NCBI GenBank assembly: GCA_037444305.1
Contig: JBBIMP010000042.1
Location: 1 to 43,624, forward strand
DNA from: JBBIMP01 sp037444305
GTDB taxonomy: Bacteria > Acidobacteriota > UBA6911
Length of the DNA stretch: 43,624 bases
Direction: 5' to 3'
The translations under genes were made by a program, and so were the position numbers. Below the pieces are notes generated by a model. The model worked only from the letters and a program-made list of their open reading frames with translations. It did not search any database and had not been told where the DNA came from. This document shows positions 1 through 9,771 of the stretch, one piece after another; position 1 is the stretch's first letter, and each line of letters starts with the position of its first letter.

Positions 1-31
1 GCTGAAGCGGTTTACCTTGGAGATTCCCCCT

Positions 32-178
32 ATGTCCGAGGCATTTGATCTTTCTCTATTTCTGGCTGTCTTTCTCGTCGTATCGTCATCAATTCTTCTG
101 GCCTACCTGCTCGTGCAGTGGAAAAAGGCTACGCGTGAGCCACTGAAGCGCGACGACCACTGCCCTCCCGGATACTGA
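32..178 (+). CDS. small single-pass membrane protein (or 3' end of a longer gene)
   Basis: A 48-residue frame starts at an ATG preceded by GGAG nine bases upstream and ends at TGA. Residues about 6-28 form one hydrophobic segment (LSLFLAVFLVVSSSILLAYLL), followed by a basic stretch (KKATREPLKR), which suggests an N-out, C-in single-pass inner-membrane protein. The frame is also open upstream to the window edge, so it could be the end of a larger gene, but the ribosome-binding site favours a stand-alone start. Small proteins of this shape accompany transporters and oxidases; nothing here identifies the partner. Family not recognised. Confidence 0.4.
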   Translation: MSEAFDLSLFLAVFLVVSSSILLAYLLVQWKKATREPLKRDDHCPPGY

Positions 179-351
179 GCCACAGACACACCTGCCGGTA
201 CCGCACCTGCTTTTCATGGAAAAGGCGCCGCGGGAAACCGCACGCGGAAGTGCGCCCATCATATCAGATTCCTGAATTTCCAGGAATTCGTGCGGGCGTT
301 TTTCTGATATATTGCGGGTACTTATCCGGCATCAGGAACCTGGACAGGAGA

Positions 352-837
352 ATGATCGAGCTGAGCCGCCTCGAACCGCTGCCGCTCTTCTGGCGCGACA
401 CGGTGAAGGAATCGCACCTGGACATCATGGGGCACATGAACGTGCGCCACTACATGGCGCTGTTCGACGAGGCGGTCTGGTACTTCTTCACTTCCTTCGG
501 CATGGACGGCGACTACTACAAGGCGGGCGACGGCGGCGCGTTCGCGCTGCAGCACTTCATCCGTTACCTGGCCGAGGTGCACGTCGGCGAGGACGTGTCG
601 GTGCGCGCGCGGGTCCTGGGGCGGTCGGAGAAGCGGATTCACTTCATGCTCTTCCTGGTGAACGAGACCCGGGAGAACCTGGCCGCGACGATGGAGGTGC
701 TGGGCTCGCACGCCGACCTGGCGACGCGCCGCACCTCGCCGTTCCCCGAGGCGATCGCGGCGCGCATTGACGAGGTTGCCGAGGAGCACCGCCGGCTCGA
801 CTGGGCGGCGCCCGTCTGCGGCGTCATCAGCCCCTAG
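352..837 (+). CDS. hot-dog fold acyl-CoA thioesterase (4HBT type)
   Basis: The product is about 161 residues. It carries the thioesterase signature near its start: HLDIMGHMNVRHYMALFDEA, the hot-dog helix region with the D-x-x-G-H-x-N pattern typical of 4-hydroxybenzoyl-CoA/YbgC-like enzymes. It should hydrolyse an acyl-CoA thioester in the cytoplasm. The ATG at 352 is chosen because it begins just before the conserved domain; AGGAG lies very close (one base), so an upstream GTG at 250 cannot be excluded. The next gene, 90 bases downstream on the same strand, is an acyl-CoA synthetase, so the two probably act on the same acyl-CoA pool. The substrate cannot be read from sequence. Confidence 0.8.
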   Translation: MIELSRLEPLPLFWRDTVKESHLDIMGHMNVRHYMALFDEAVWYFFTSFGMDGDYYKAGDGGAFALQHFIRYLAEVHVGEDVSVRARVLGRSEKRIHFMLFLVNETRENLAATMEVLGSHADLATRRTSPFPEAIAARIDEVAEEHRRLDWAAPVCGVISP

Positions 838-876
838 AGAGCCGCTCCCCCGTCCGGGCATGACGGCGGATGCAAA

Positions 877-902
877 CGGAGCCCGGAGCGACAGCGACGG
901 GT
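877..902 (+). repeat. dispersed repeat, copy 1 (half unit)
   Basis: This stretch contains the shared core GGAGCCCGGAGCG followed by ACAGCGACGGGT. The same core recurs at 10739-10802 (inverted), 24298-24336, 31774-31850, 36678-36753 and 36795-36850. Only the left half of the ~76-bp unit is seen here, between the thioesterase and the acyl-CoA synthetase. Confidence 0.7.
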
Positions 903-929
903 CGCATCCCTTAATAAGGAGATAAAACC

Positions 930-2558
<1,629 letters not shown>

Positions 2559-2611
2559 TGATTTTCACCACGAAGGCACCAAGGGCACAAAGAAGCACGG
2601 GGGAGTGAGGT

Positions 2612-2872
2612 TCAGATCCGTCCGCGGTAAGCGTCCTGCCTGTGGCCGATCCGCAGGATCAAGACATCCTGCTCGATCAGAGCATAGACCACCCGGTAAT
2701 CACCGGTCCGGTACTTGCGCAAGCCGGCGAATTGGCCCTTCAGCATCGGATTTGCCGACGGATTCTTTGCCGGGTCCCTTTCGATGCGATCGAGGATTTT
2801 AGCAGCCTCGGCCGCGGGCAGATTCCTGAGGTCCCGCTCAACGGATTTCTTGAAGACGACATTATAGGCCAA
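2612..2872 (-). CDS. RelE/ParE-family mRNA interferase toxin
   Basis: The 86-residue protein begins MAYNVVFKKSVERDLRNLP and contains the RelE-fold core (LKGQFAGLRKYRTGDYRVVYAL) and the C-terminal ILRIGHRQDAYR. Arg and His residues in the GLRKYRxGDYR and IGHRxDAYR motifs are the ones this family uses for RNA cleavage or ribosome contact. The start is a TTG that overlaps the antitoxin gene by 11 bases, with GAGG seven bases upstream inside that gene. Tight overlap with a ribbon-helix-helix gene is the classic type II toxin-antitoxin arrangement. Likely target is translated mRNA; whether it is RelE- or ParE-like in action is not decided by sequence. Confidence 0.85.
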   Translation of the reverse strand: MAYNVVFKKSVERDLRNLPAAEAAKILDRIERDPAKNPSANPMLKGQFAGLRKYRTGDYRVVYALIEQDVLILRIGHRQDAYRGRI

Positions 2873-3080
2873 GCGATTTCCTCAGCTCTTTTCCGGTGAC
2901 CACCGGATCGCCTGTATCGTGCAGCCGGTCGAGCGCGACCTGCAGATCGGCATACTCCTCCATGTAGGCTTCCAGCGCCTTTTGAACAATGAAGGAGCGC
3001 GGCCTCTCGGTCTCCCGGGCGATGCGATCGAGCTGCTCGGCCAGGCCCTGGGGAAGTCTTACGGAGATAGCTGTACTCAT
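2862..3080 (-). CDS. ribbon-helix-helix antitoxin of the RelE pair
   Basis: This 72-residue protein begins with an RHH DNA-binding segment (MSTAISVRLPQGLAEQLDRIARETERPRSFIVQKALEAYMEEY, summarised by TAISVRLP as the beta strand). The C-terminal part (DTGDPVVTGKELRKSLGL) would wrap the toxin. It is first in the operon, with a strong AGGAGG six bases before the ATG. By family analogy it neutralises the toxin and, with it, represses the operon. Confidence 0.85.
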   Translation of the reverse strand: MSTAISVRLPQGLAEQLDRIARETERPRSFIVQKALEAYMEEYADLQVALDRLHDTGDPVVTGKELRKSLGL

Positions 3081-3130
3081 ATGTGCCCTCCTGCCGGCAT
3101 TGTATCACACTGTAATCAGGGCAATACACC
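3081..3130 (-). promoter_or_regulatory. probable promoter of the RelE/RHH pair
   Basis: Reading the minus strand, TACAAT (3099-3104) makes a good -10 element ahead of the AGGAGG site. A TTGCCC lies upstream but its 14-base spacing is short, so the -35 call is weak. Confidence 0.35.
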
Positions 3131-3459
3131 TCCCCTGCGATTGAGGAATGATCAGTGTGCCGGAACGGCCCGTGAGAATCCGCGTGCCATTGAAACCGGG
3201 ACTACAACGGCCGGTGCGCGGATTCGAGGCTTCCTCCTGCGCTCCGTCCTGTGGGAGGAGCCTGAAAGTGGGGTATTCGTTTTCATGGCTCTTTGGGGGA
3301 ACTGGGGGCCGCCGAGTGCAGCCCCCTTGTTTCCGTCAGTGCTTACTTCATCCCGCGCGGCGTCCGCCTCTTCCCCGGCCCGCCGCGCCGTTTGGTGAAT
3401 GGTCAGGGTGTTAAAGCCTCCCTGCCCCCACGGTCCAGAGGCAAGAAAGATGTCGTTGA
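3131..3459. other. intergenic stretch without a supported gene
   Basis: No frame here resembles a protein. The only structure seen is a G/C hairpin at about 3302-3325 (GGGGGC ... GCCCCC), which could terminate transcription coming from the minus-strand pseudogene at 3460-3660. Confidence 0.5.
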
Positions 3460-3660
3460 CTACTTGGTAAACTTGAAGTTGGCGGTATAGACCTGGCCGT
3501 CAAGCAGCTTTACGACCAAAGGTCTCGCTGTCGCTCGACCCCAGGTAGTTGGCCGACTCGGCGTAGCTGGCCGAGGCACTGTACTTGCCGGCCTCTGTCG
3601 GCGCCGTGGTCGACGGGCCGTACGTGGTGCCGTTGATGCCCGCGTAGGTCACGGTGAGCG
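3460..3660 (-). pseudogene. fragment of an MBG-type Ig-like repeat surface protein
   Basis: On the minus strand, one frame reads LTVTYAGINGTTYGPSTTAP then TEAGKYSASASYAESANYLGSSDSETF, a recognisable MBG/Ig-like repeat ending. The expected continuation, VVKLLDGQVYTANFKFTK and stop, lies in a neighbouring frame, so a frameshift separates them. The N-terminal bulk of the protein is missing: the sequence upstream (3661 on) belongs to a different gene on the other strand. This is the broken C-terminus of a secreted or surface repeat protein. Confidence 0.6.
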
Positions 3661-4017
3661 CTCGCGCCCCGCGTCCTGCAGGCCGGCGACATCCTGTTCG
3701 TGCGGGCCGACACCAAGAAGCTGCTGGAGATCAAGCGGACGCGCGACCTGGCGCTGGAGCCGGAGATACGCCTCGGCGACCAGGAATTGCAGAGCGCGGA
3801 GATCGGCCTGATGGAGGTCGTGGTCTCGCCCAACTCGTCGCTCATCGGCGGCACCCTGGTCGACACCGGCTTCCGCGTGCGCTACAACTGCACCGTCATC
3901 GCGATCCGCAAGCACGGCGTCACCATCCGCGAGCGCCTGCACCGCGTCAAGCTCTCCTTCGGCGACACGCTGCTGCTGCTGACGCCGGTCTTCGTCTACT
4001 TCATCTGGGGAATCTGA
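3661..4017 (+). pseudogene. fragment of a SLC13/DASS-type permease (TrkA_C/RCK_C domain)
   Basis: The frame reads RVLQAGDILFVRADTKKLLE, then SAEIGLMEVVVSPNSSLIGGTLVDTGFRVRYNCTVIAIRKHG, then RVKLSFGDTLLLL. This is a TrkA_C (RCK_C) regulatory domain as found between the membrane halves of SLC13-family Na+/dicarboxylate permeases. Neither membrane half is present, and a stop at 3655 precedes the domain, so it cannot be a working transporter. Its left edge abuts the MBG fragment and its right edge abuts the end of the HTH/FG-GAP gene on the other strand. Confidence 0.6.
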
Positions 4018-5307
4018 GGCCGCAGGACCTGGAAGAGGCCGGCGAGGCGCTGCTGCTCCGCCGCAAGCGAGAACGGGTGGTCGAGCCTCCCCTCGAGTTC
4101 GAGCCTCCTGTGCGCCGCCCGGTAGCGGTCGCCGAACTCGATGTCAACCAGGTCCAGGTTGCGGTCGAGCTGGTAGGAGACCGTGGAGATGAGCGGGCCC
4201 GGCGACGCCTCCTCCACCTCGATGCTCGATGCGGATCCCGTCATCGGCGAAGGCGATGGACCGCGCGAGGTTGTAGTTGGTTCCGGCCGGTTCCTGAATG
4301 CAGGAATGGCCGAAGGAGATCCGGGCCAGCTCTCTTCCCGGGGATTTCCCGTCGATCCGGTACCTTTCGATCTCCTCCTGCGAGGCGCCTTCCATCCGCC
4401 TCGGATCCAGGACCACCAGCGCAGCCTGTTTCCGCGCGTTGCTGACCCCCAGGAGGTAGATCTCCTTCACCCCATCTTTGTCCATGTCCGCGGCAGCAAG
4501 CGTGTCCCTGACGTTGCCGATATGGCCCGCGTGCCAGTATTCCCGTTCGACATTTCCGTCGGCGTCCAGGATCACGATTCGGCAGGGCCAGTAGGGGCTG
4601 TGCGCCGTGGAGACGACGATGGAATTGGGCCGGCCTTCCCGCAGACGGTCGACGAGGAAGTTCATGACCCGCATGTGCCCGACCTGCGGAATTCCGGCCG
4701 CGCTGACCGCCACCGAAGGGTCGAAGATCCAGCGGACCGCTCCCCGGGCCGAGAAGCAGTAGAGGACCGCGGAGTCGTGCTTCACTGCGATGGCCAGCGT
4801 TTCCCTGTCGCCGTCGCCCTCCAGGTCCGTGATCCAGACCATCTCCGGCGCCCCGGGTACGGTGGAGTGATAGTTGCGCGCGTAGAGGGACTCATCGAAC
4901 TCGTGGTGCCAGACGGCTCTCCCCCGCTGATCCCAGACTGCAAGGGTGGTTCCCTCCATCGTCCAGGCTGCCGGCTGGCCAGGGAGGGCAAGAAGGTAGT
5001 ACAGGCCTGCGGCGGCCGCGACCAGCAGCGCAGCGGCGGCAGCAAGGCGGCGAAAGAGACGCTTTCTCCGTGCGGTTCCACGGCCCGGCAGCGGAACGCC
5101 CCAATCCTGGTGGGGCATCGGCCGCCCGCCGGGATCCTCGCGGTCGCGCCACCGGTCCAGTTCTTCGAGATTGGCCGAAACCCGTCCGCGGCCGCCGGGT
5201 AGGCGCGTGACCGGAAGCCCCCGCTCCTCCTCCCAGCGCTGGGCCGTCCGGACGGTCACGCCCAGATGGTCGGCGATCTCCTTCCACGAGTTGAGTTCGC
5301 GCGGCAA
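3996..5307 (-). pseudogene. membrane HTH / FG-GAP-like regulator, broken by a frameshift
   Basis: This is a paralogue of the gene at 5354-6694. In order it has an N-terminal helix-turn-helix (ELNSWKEIADHLGVTVRTAQ, then RWEEERGLPVTRLPG), a linker, one membrane helix (AAAAALLVAAAAGLYYLLAL), and an outer region with FG-GAP/VCBS-like calcium-loop motifs (DLEGDGDRET, DMDKDGVKEIYLLG). The reading frame is lost at 4218-4231, where the 7-mer CTCGATG is duplicated. Removing one copy joins the frame to the conserved tail (EVEEASPGPLISTVSYQLD ... RLDHPFSLAAEQQRLAGLFQV). TTG at 5307, eight bases after GGGAGG, is the likely start; an ATG at 5406 is possible but overlaps the upstream gene. The last residues run into the neighbouring permease fragment. 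Confidence 0.75.
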
Positions 5308-5353
5308 CTTCGAAGCCTCCCGATGTCCTGTCAAGCCGCTGGGTGCCGGCGCC

Positions 5354-6694
5354 TCAGCGGGCGCCCCTGACGACGCTGTAAAGGGGGCGGAGCCGTTCCT
5401 CCTCATCTGCCCGAGAGAAGGGGTGGTCCAGGCGCCCGTCGCGCATCAGCCGGTTGTGCATAGCCTGGTAGAGGTCCGAATACTGGATGTGTCTCAATTC
5501 GTGCCGTCCGTCCAGGTGGTAGAGGATTGCGCCCAGGTAGGGGGTGTCGGCCGCCTCCACCGTGTCCACTCTCAGCCCGTTGCCCGGGAAATTCAATTCC
5601 CCCACAAAGTTGTGGGTGTCGTTAGCCGCCTGCTGGAGGCAGGAGTGACCGAAAAAGATGCGCGCCAGTTCCCGGCCCGCACTCATCCCCTCGATCCGGT
5701 ACTGCGGGTCCGCCTCCTCGGAGGCCCCTTCCATTCGGTTCGGGTCGAGAATGACCAGCGTGGCCTGCCCGCGGGCTGAGTTGAATCCGCCGGCATAGAT
5801 CTCGGCGGCGCCGTCTTTGTCCAGGTCGGCGACGGCCAGCGTCAGGTTGAGGAATCCCAGGTGCCCCGCGTGCCAGTAGTTGCCCTCGATCTTGCCGGCG
5901 GCCGAAAGCAGCGCGATCTGCCCGGGCCACTTGCCCGCATGGGCCACGGCGGCGACGACCGAGTTCGGCCGGCCTTCGGACAGAGGGGCCACCTTGAAAT
6001 TGACGACGTGGAAACGGCCACGGATGGCGGAGCCGCCGGCCTTGACTTCTCCCGGCGCCTCGAACTTCCAGCGCACCCGGCCGCGGGCGGAAAAACAGTA
6101 GAGCGCGGAACTCTCAGCCCCCCGGAAGTTGAACAGGGTCTCCCGCGCGCCGTCCCCGTCCAGGTCGCCGATCCATACGGTGTCCGGAAGCGCCGTGTCG
6201 TCCGTCCAGTAGAAAGACCCCGCCAGGCGCTCGGCGAAGGCATGCCTCCAGACGACATTTCCGTCGATGTCCTTCACGGCGAGGACGTTATCTTGCAGGG
6301 TCCAGACGGCCGGCGCGCCGGGGCCGAAAAACCGATGGCGCATGGCCGCGGTGCCGGCGGCGAGGAGAACGGCCGCGAGGGCGATCCACCCAAGGGTTCG
6401 TCGCCGGGGCAGGCGGAGGGCAGGCTCAGCAGGTCTCTGCCCGGCCGGCTGCGGGGAAGTGGTCTTCGAAACGCGACGAGCGGCGGGGGGACTTCCACTC
6501 GGCTGTCCCGATCCCTTCCACTTTTCGAGTTCCTCGACCGTGGTGGAAATGTTACCGCGTGCCCCTGCCGATCGCTTCACGGGCAGTCCCCGCTGTTCTT
6601 CCCAGCGCTGCGCGGTGCGAACGGTGACGTCCAGGTAGTCGGCGATTTCCTTCCAGGAGTTCAGTTCCTGCGTGGGGGTCGGAGAAGCGGTCAT
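5354..6694 (-). CDS. membrane-anchored HTH regulator with FG-GAP-like outer domain
   Basis: The product is about 446 residues. An N-terminal MerR-like helix-turn-helix (LNSWKEIADYLDVTVRTAQR, residues about 10-50) is followed by a Pro/Gly-rich linker, one membrane helix (WIALAAVLLAAGTAAM, about 103-120) and an extracytoplasmic region with repeated D-x-D-x-D-G loops (DLDGDGARET, DLDKDGAAEIYAGG). This HTH is much used in Acidobacteriota, where it is fused to many different C-terminal parts. The layout suggests a one-component regulator that senses outside and binds DNA inside, in the manner of CadC or ToxR. That role is inferred. ATG at 6694 is preferred over the in-frame TTG at 6700. The downstream paralogue follows with a 46-base gap. 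Confidence 0.75.
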   Translation of the reverse strand: MTASPTPTQELNSWKEIADYLDVTVRTAQRWEEQRGLPVKRSAGARGNISTTVEELEKWKGSGQPSGSPPAARRVSKTTSPQPAGQRPAEPALRLPRRRTLGWIALAAVLLAAGTAAMRHRFFGPGAPAVWTLQDNVLAVKDIDGNVVWRHAFAERLAGSFYWTDDTALPDTVWIGDLDGDGARETLFNFRGAESSALYCFSARGRVRWKFEAPGEVKAGGSAIRGRFHVVNFKVAPLSEGRPNSVVAAVAHAGKWPGQIALLSAAGKIEGNYWHAGHLGFLNLTLAVADLDKDGAAEIYAGGFNSARGQATLVILDPNRMEGASEEADPQYRIEGMSAGRELARIFFGHSCLQQAANDTHNFVGELNFPGNGLRVDTVEAADTPYLGAILYHLDGRHELRHIQYSDLYQAMHNRLMRDGRLDHPFSRADEEERLRPLYSVVRGAR

Positions 6695-6700
6695 GGACAA

Positions 6701-7086
6701 CGCCGTCAGATGCCAAAGTTACTTAAACATATACTATCTAACATAGTCACGAGCGGGAGACAAAGCGGCAACCATCATCATAGTTACATTGCATTATTTT
6801 AATATTGATGCGCTATTGACGGGGAGTTTGGGCAGCGACCCGGATTTTTCGAGCGACATTAGACGACATCGCTTCATGTCGCTTGCGCCTTTTTGGCGGG
6901 ATGACGAATATGGCAGCGCAATCTGCAACTGTCCCGTCTGGCGAGTGGGGGACTCACCAGGTTGGGGCTTTGAGCCGGAACCGGTCAGGCAACCTAGGCC
7001 AAACCGGTTCCGGACTCTGCAGTTTTTGCACAGGCATGAATCGAGTCGTCTCGTCGGGCGTTCGGGGAAGCGTCCCGTCGAGGCAT
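6701..7086 (+). promoter_or_regulatory. structured, gene-free leader upstream of the UspA gene
   Basis: No gene is supported between 6701 and 7159. The first ~120 bases are AT-rich and probably hold promoters for both flanking genes. From about 6860 the plus strand is rich in self-complementary segments: GGCGGGA (6896-6902) with GTCCCGT; CCGGAACCGGT (6975-6985) with ACCGGTTCCGG (7003-7013), followed by a T run; and CTCGTCGGGCG with CGTCCCGTCGAG (about 7050-7076). These lead directly into a strong terminator at 7087-7145, just before uspA. That is the architecture of a terminator-controlled leader or a small RNA. I cannot match it to a named riboswitch class. Confidence 0.4.
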
Positions 7087-7145
7087 AAGGCCGGACGCAG
7101 GGAGGCTATCCCGATGCCCTCCCTGTGTCCGGCCTTTCGTTTTGG
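7087..7145 (+). terminator. strong intrinsic terminator upstream of uspA
   Basis: A near-perfect 19-bp stem (AAGGCCGGACGCAGGGAGG against CCTCCCTGTGTCCGGCCTT, one mismatch) with a ~12-base loop is followed by TTTCGTTTTGG. The adjacent uspA ATG is only 15 bases beyond, so the hairpin either ends an upstream transcript or attenuates uspA. Confidence 0.75.
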
Positions 7146-7159
7146 TATATGATTGAACC

Positions 7160-7603
7160 ATGAGCAAAGCCAGGCGATCCTTGCATGAGCATATCCTTGT
7201 TCCGATGGACCTCACCGAAAGGACCGAGAGGGTGGCCGAGCGGGTGTCCGTCCTGGCCGACCCCGACGGGGGCAGGATGACGCTGCTGCACATCGTGCAG
7301 ACCTTCAAGGATGTCCCGTTCGAGGAGGAGCGCGAGTTTTATGCCCAGCTGGAGGAGACGGCGCGGGCGGTGCTGGCGGCGCGGGCGGAACGGTTGATGC
7401 AGGCGGGGATCGAGGTCGTGGTGGAGATCCTCTTCGGCGAGAACCGCGCGCGGGAGATTGTCCGGTATGCGGAGGTGCGCGGCGCGGACCTGATCGTGAT
7501 GGCCTCGCGCCCGATCGATCCGGAGGATCCGGCGGAGGGTTTCGGCCGTATCAGCCACCAGGTGGCCCTGCTGGCGCGCTGCCCCGTGCTCCTCCTGCGC
7601 TGA
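7160..7603 (+). CDS. universal stress protein (UspA family)
   Basis: The 147-residue product has the single-domain UspA layout: HILVPMDLTERTERVAERVS at the start, a central MTLLHIVQTF strand, EILFGENRAREIVRYAEVRGADLIVMAS and a final CPVLLLR strand. The usual nucleotide-binding G-x2-G-x9-G-S/T motif after the IVMAS strand is not clear (the segment reads RPIDPEDPAEGFGRISHQ), so it may be a non-ATP-binding member. No good ribosome-binding site is visible. It follows a terminator and structured leader and precedes cstA on the other strand. Confidence 0.9.
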   Translation: MSKARRSLHEHILVPMDLTERTERVAERVSVLADPDGGRMTLLHIVQTFKDVPFEEEREFYAQLEETARAVLAARAERLMQAGIEVVVEILFGENRAREIVRYAEVRGADLIVMASRPIDPEDPAEGFGRISHQVALLARCPVLLLR

Positions 7604-7625
7604 AAGAGAAACTGCAAAAAGCGTC

Positions 7626-7724
7626 ACACGGAGGGCCGCGGAGAAGCATGGAGGACCACGGAGATATTTCTATTTTTCTCCGTGTTTCTCAGTGATTCTC
7701 CGTGGTTCTCCGTGTAACAGAACG
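7626..7724. repeat. imperfect inverted repeat of the ACACGGAG family
   Basis: Two ~40-base arms rich in CACGGAG / CTCCGTG face each other across a short AT loop (about 7660-7680). A related, more perfect inverted repeat lies at 15845-15954. It sits between the convergent uspA and cstA genes and could serve as a bidirectional transcription stop. Confidence 0.6.
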
Positions 7725-7745
7725 CCCTCCCAAACCCGGCCCCTC

Positions 7746-9413
7746 TCAGGCTCGGCCGGGGGCGACCGCCTCTGCCGAAACGTCTTGGTCCTTGCGCCGG
7801 AAGCGGCGGTAGATCTCCGCGGCCATCACCAGCCCGAGCGTCATCAGCAACCCGGCCACCGACGCCAGGACGTAGTTCCCCCCCGGCAGGTAAATCCCGA
7901 GCAGCTGGTAGCCGAGCGCCGCCTCCGTCGTGCACAGCATGAAGATTCCCGGCAGCATCGTGAACCGCGTGCTCTTTTTCACCCCGAAGAGATACGCCGT
8001 CACCACCAGGAGCGACAGCGACGCGATCAGCTGGTTGGCCGCGCCGAAGGCCGGCCACAACACCCGCCAGTTGTTCCCCAACGTCAATCCCCAGGCGAGC
8101 AGCAGCCCGACGCCCGTGGCCAGGTAGGCGTTGCGGAACACCGGCGCCTTCCTGCCGATGCTTTCCGTCACGATGTAGCGGGTCAGGCGCGCGCAGGTGT
8201 CGAGCGTCGTCAAAATGAAGGCGTTCAGCATCAGGACGCCGAAGGCTATCCCGTATTTCAGCGGGATTCCGATGCTTTCCATGACACGCCCCATCGCCGT
8301 CCCGAAGGTGATGTTGGCACCCTTCTCGGCCAACAGCGCCTGGAAGACGTATCCCGACGACTCCGCCGACGCGCGCTCCCAGAAGAGCACGCTGGACATG
8401 AGGAGAATGACAACCAGCGCCAGCGCCCCCTCGGTCAGCATTCCGCCGTAGGCGACCAGCCGCCCCTCAGTCTCCGTCCGGAGCTGCTTGGCCGAGGTCC
8501 CCGAGGCGACGATCGAGTGGAAGCCCGAAACCGCGCCGCAGGCGACCGTGATAAACAGAATCGGCCAGAGCGGCCCCTGTTTGCTCATCCCGCCGGTGAA
8601 GGCCGGACCGTTGATCTCGGGGCGCATCACCAGGAGCGAGACGAACGCCAGCCCCATGCCGATCACCAGGATGTACATCGAAAGGTAGTCGCGCGGCTGC
8701 AGCAGGATCCAGACCGGGATGGTGGAGGCAATCAGCGAGTACACGAGCGAGAAGATCAGCCAGAACTCGAAGCTCGCCCGTATCGGAAAGACCTCGCCGA
8801 GCAGGATCAGGCCGAACAGAATCGCCAGCGCCACGGCGGTGCCGAGCCAGATGTTCACGCCGCCGCGGTAAACCAGCGAACCGAAGACGACCGCCAGCGC
8901 CATCAGCCCGAGCGTCGGCAGGACGATCTCGGGCTTTTCGGCGAAGGTCTGCGCCGTGAGGACGGCGAAGACCGCCAGGATCAGCACCAGCGCCAGCCAG
9001 AGGAAGACCGAGAAGATCCAGCGGGCGGTGTTGGAGACGTGCCGCTCGGCCAAGTTGGCCAGCGAGACGCCGCGGTTGCGCACCGAGGCCATGAGCGAGG
9101 TGTAGTCGTGGACGGCGCCGATGAAGACCGAGCCGAGCAGGATCCAGACGAGCGCCGGCAGCCAGCCGAAGAGCGCATAGGCCAGGATCGGCCCGACGAT
9201 CGGCCCCGCGCCGGCGATCGAGGAGAAGTGGTGGCCGAAAAGCATCGCCGGGTGCGAGGGCACGTAGTCGGTGTTGTCGTGGAGGGAGCGGGCGGGGGTC
9301 GGGGCGCCGTCGTCCGGGCGAAGGAGCTTTCGGTCCAGCAGGCCGCCGTACCAGCGGTACATGAAGATGAACCAGGCCGCTCCCAGCACTCCGAACAGCG
9401 CGGCGTTGAGCAT
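7746..9413 (-). CDS. cstA: CstA-family carbon starvation / peptide uptake membrane protein
   Basis: The 555-residue polytopic membrane protein opens with MLNAALFGVLGAAWFIFMYRWYGG and has the CstA hallmark segments DNTDYVPSHPAMLFGHHFSSIAGAGPIVGP and WILLGSVFIGAVHDYTSLMASVRNRG (cited here by HHFSSIAGAGPIVGP). Around 14 hydrophobic segments run along the chain. The family imports peptides or pyruvate when carbon is scarce. AGGAAG lies six bases before the ATG. It is monocistronic here. The shorter length compared with the ~700-residue E. coli protein is normal for the YjiY/CstA-short branch. Confidence 0.92.
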   Translation of the reverse strand: MLNAALFGVLGAAWFIFMYRWYGGLLDRKLLRPDDGAPTPARSLHDNTDYVPSHPAMLFGHHFSSIAGAGPIVGPILAYALFGWLPALVWILLGSVFIGAVHDYTSLMASVRNRGVSLANLAERHVSNTARWIFSVFLWLALVLILAVFAVLTAQTFAEKPEIVLPTLGLMALAVVFGSLVYRGGVNIWLGTAVALAILFGLILLGEVFPIRASFEFWLIFSLVYSLIASTIPVWILLQPRDYLSMYILVIGMGLAFVSLLVMRPEINGPAFTGGMSKQGPLWPILFITVACGAVSGFHSIVASGTSAKQLRTETEGRLVAYGGMLTEGALALVVILLMSSVLFWERASAESSGYVFQALLAEKGANITFGTAMGRVMESIGIPLKYGIAFGVLMLNAFILTTLDTCARLTRYIVTESIGRKAPVFRNAYLATGVGLLLAWGLTLGNNWRVLWPAFGAANQLIASLSLLVVTAYLFGVKKSTRFTMLPGIFMLCTTEAALGYQLLGIYLPGGNYVLASVAGLLMTLGLVMAAEIYRRFRRKDQDVSAEAVAPGRA

Positions 9414-9571
9414 GCGACTTCCTCCATTTCTCGGGGCCGGTAAATATGGGAATTACGTTGCACCAAAAGCGGGGGCGGATCAAGCGCAAACGCGGCGGCA
9501 AAAGGCTTTGCCACGAATTCCACGAAACCCTGATATCCTGATACTATTCGCGGGGCAAAAAAAGCAGGAAT
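9414..9571. other. intergenic stretch upstream of cstA
   Basis: No gene is seen. It holds one copy of the CCACGAATTCCACGAA motif (9509-9525), whose inverse occurs at about 9816-9833. Confidence 0.5.
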
Positions 9572-9572
9572 T

Positions 9573-9763
9573 CCGGGTTTTAAGTGGGTACAAACGCCGG
9601 GGGCCAGCCCCCGGCACCCCCGGGATTTATCGCTTTGGTCCCAATCCCGAGGCCGAATATTGGCCGCTGTGGCGGTAATTGCATGAATTTCTGAAGGTTG
9701 GAGGCTTCGATATTCATTTGTTGCCATGCTGAAGCCTTCAAGTATTACCCACTAGAAACCCGG
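9573..9763. repeat. MITE-like element bounded by 18-bp inverted repeats
   Basis: CCGGGTTTTAAGTGGGTA (9573-9590) and TACCCACTAGAAACCCGG (9746-9763) are inverted copies with two mismatches. The 155 bases between hold a GC-rich hairpin (GCCGGGGGCC-AGCCCCCGGC at about 9596-9616) and no coding frame. The shape is that of a small non-autonomous mobile element. Confidence 0.45.
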
Positions 9764-9771
9764 AAGACCCA

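Noticed and set aside
6816..6821. TTGACG as a -35 box for the uspA leader
   Set aside because: No acceptable -10 box lies 15-19 bases downstream.
6927..7017. Resemblance of the uspA leader to the c-di-AMP (ydaO) riboswitch core
   Set aside because: A few short strings look alike (GGGGGAC, GTCAG, AACCT), but spacing and order do not fit the class well enough to name it.
7692..9443. 583-codon plus-strand open frame opposite cstA
   Set aside because: Antisense shadow; the product is extremely Arg/Asp/Gln-rich with no hydrophobic or domain pattern.
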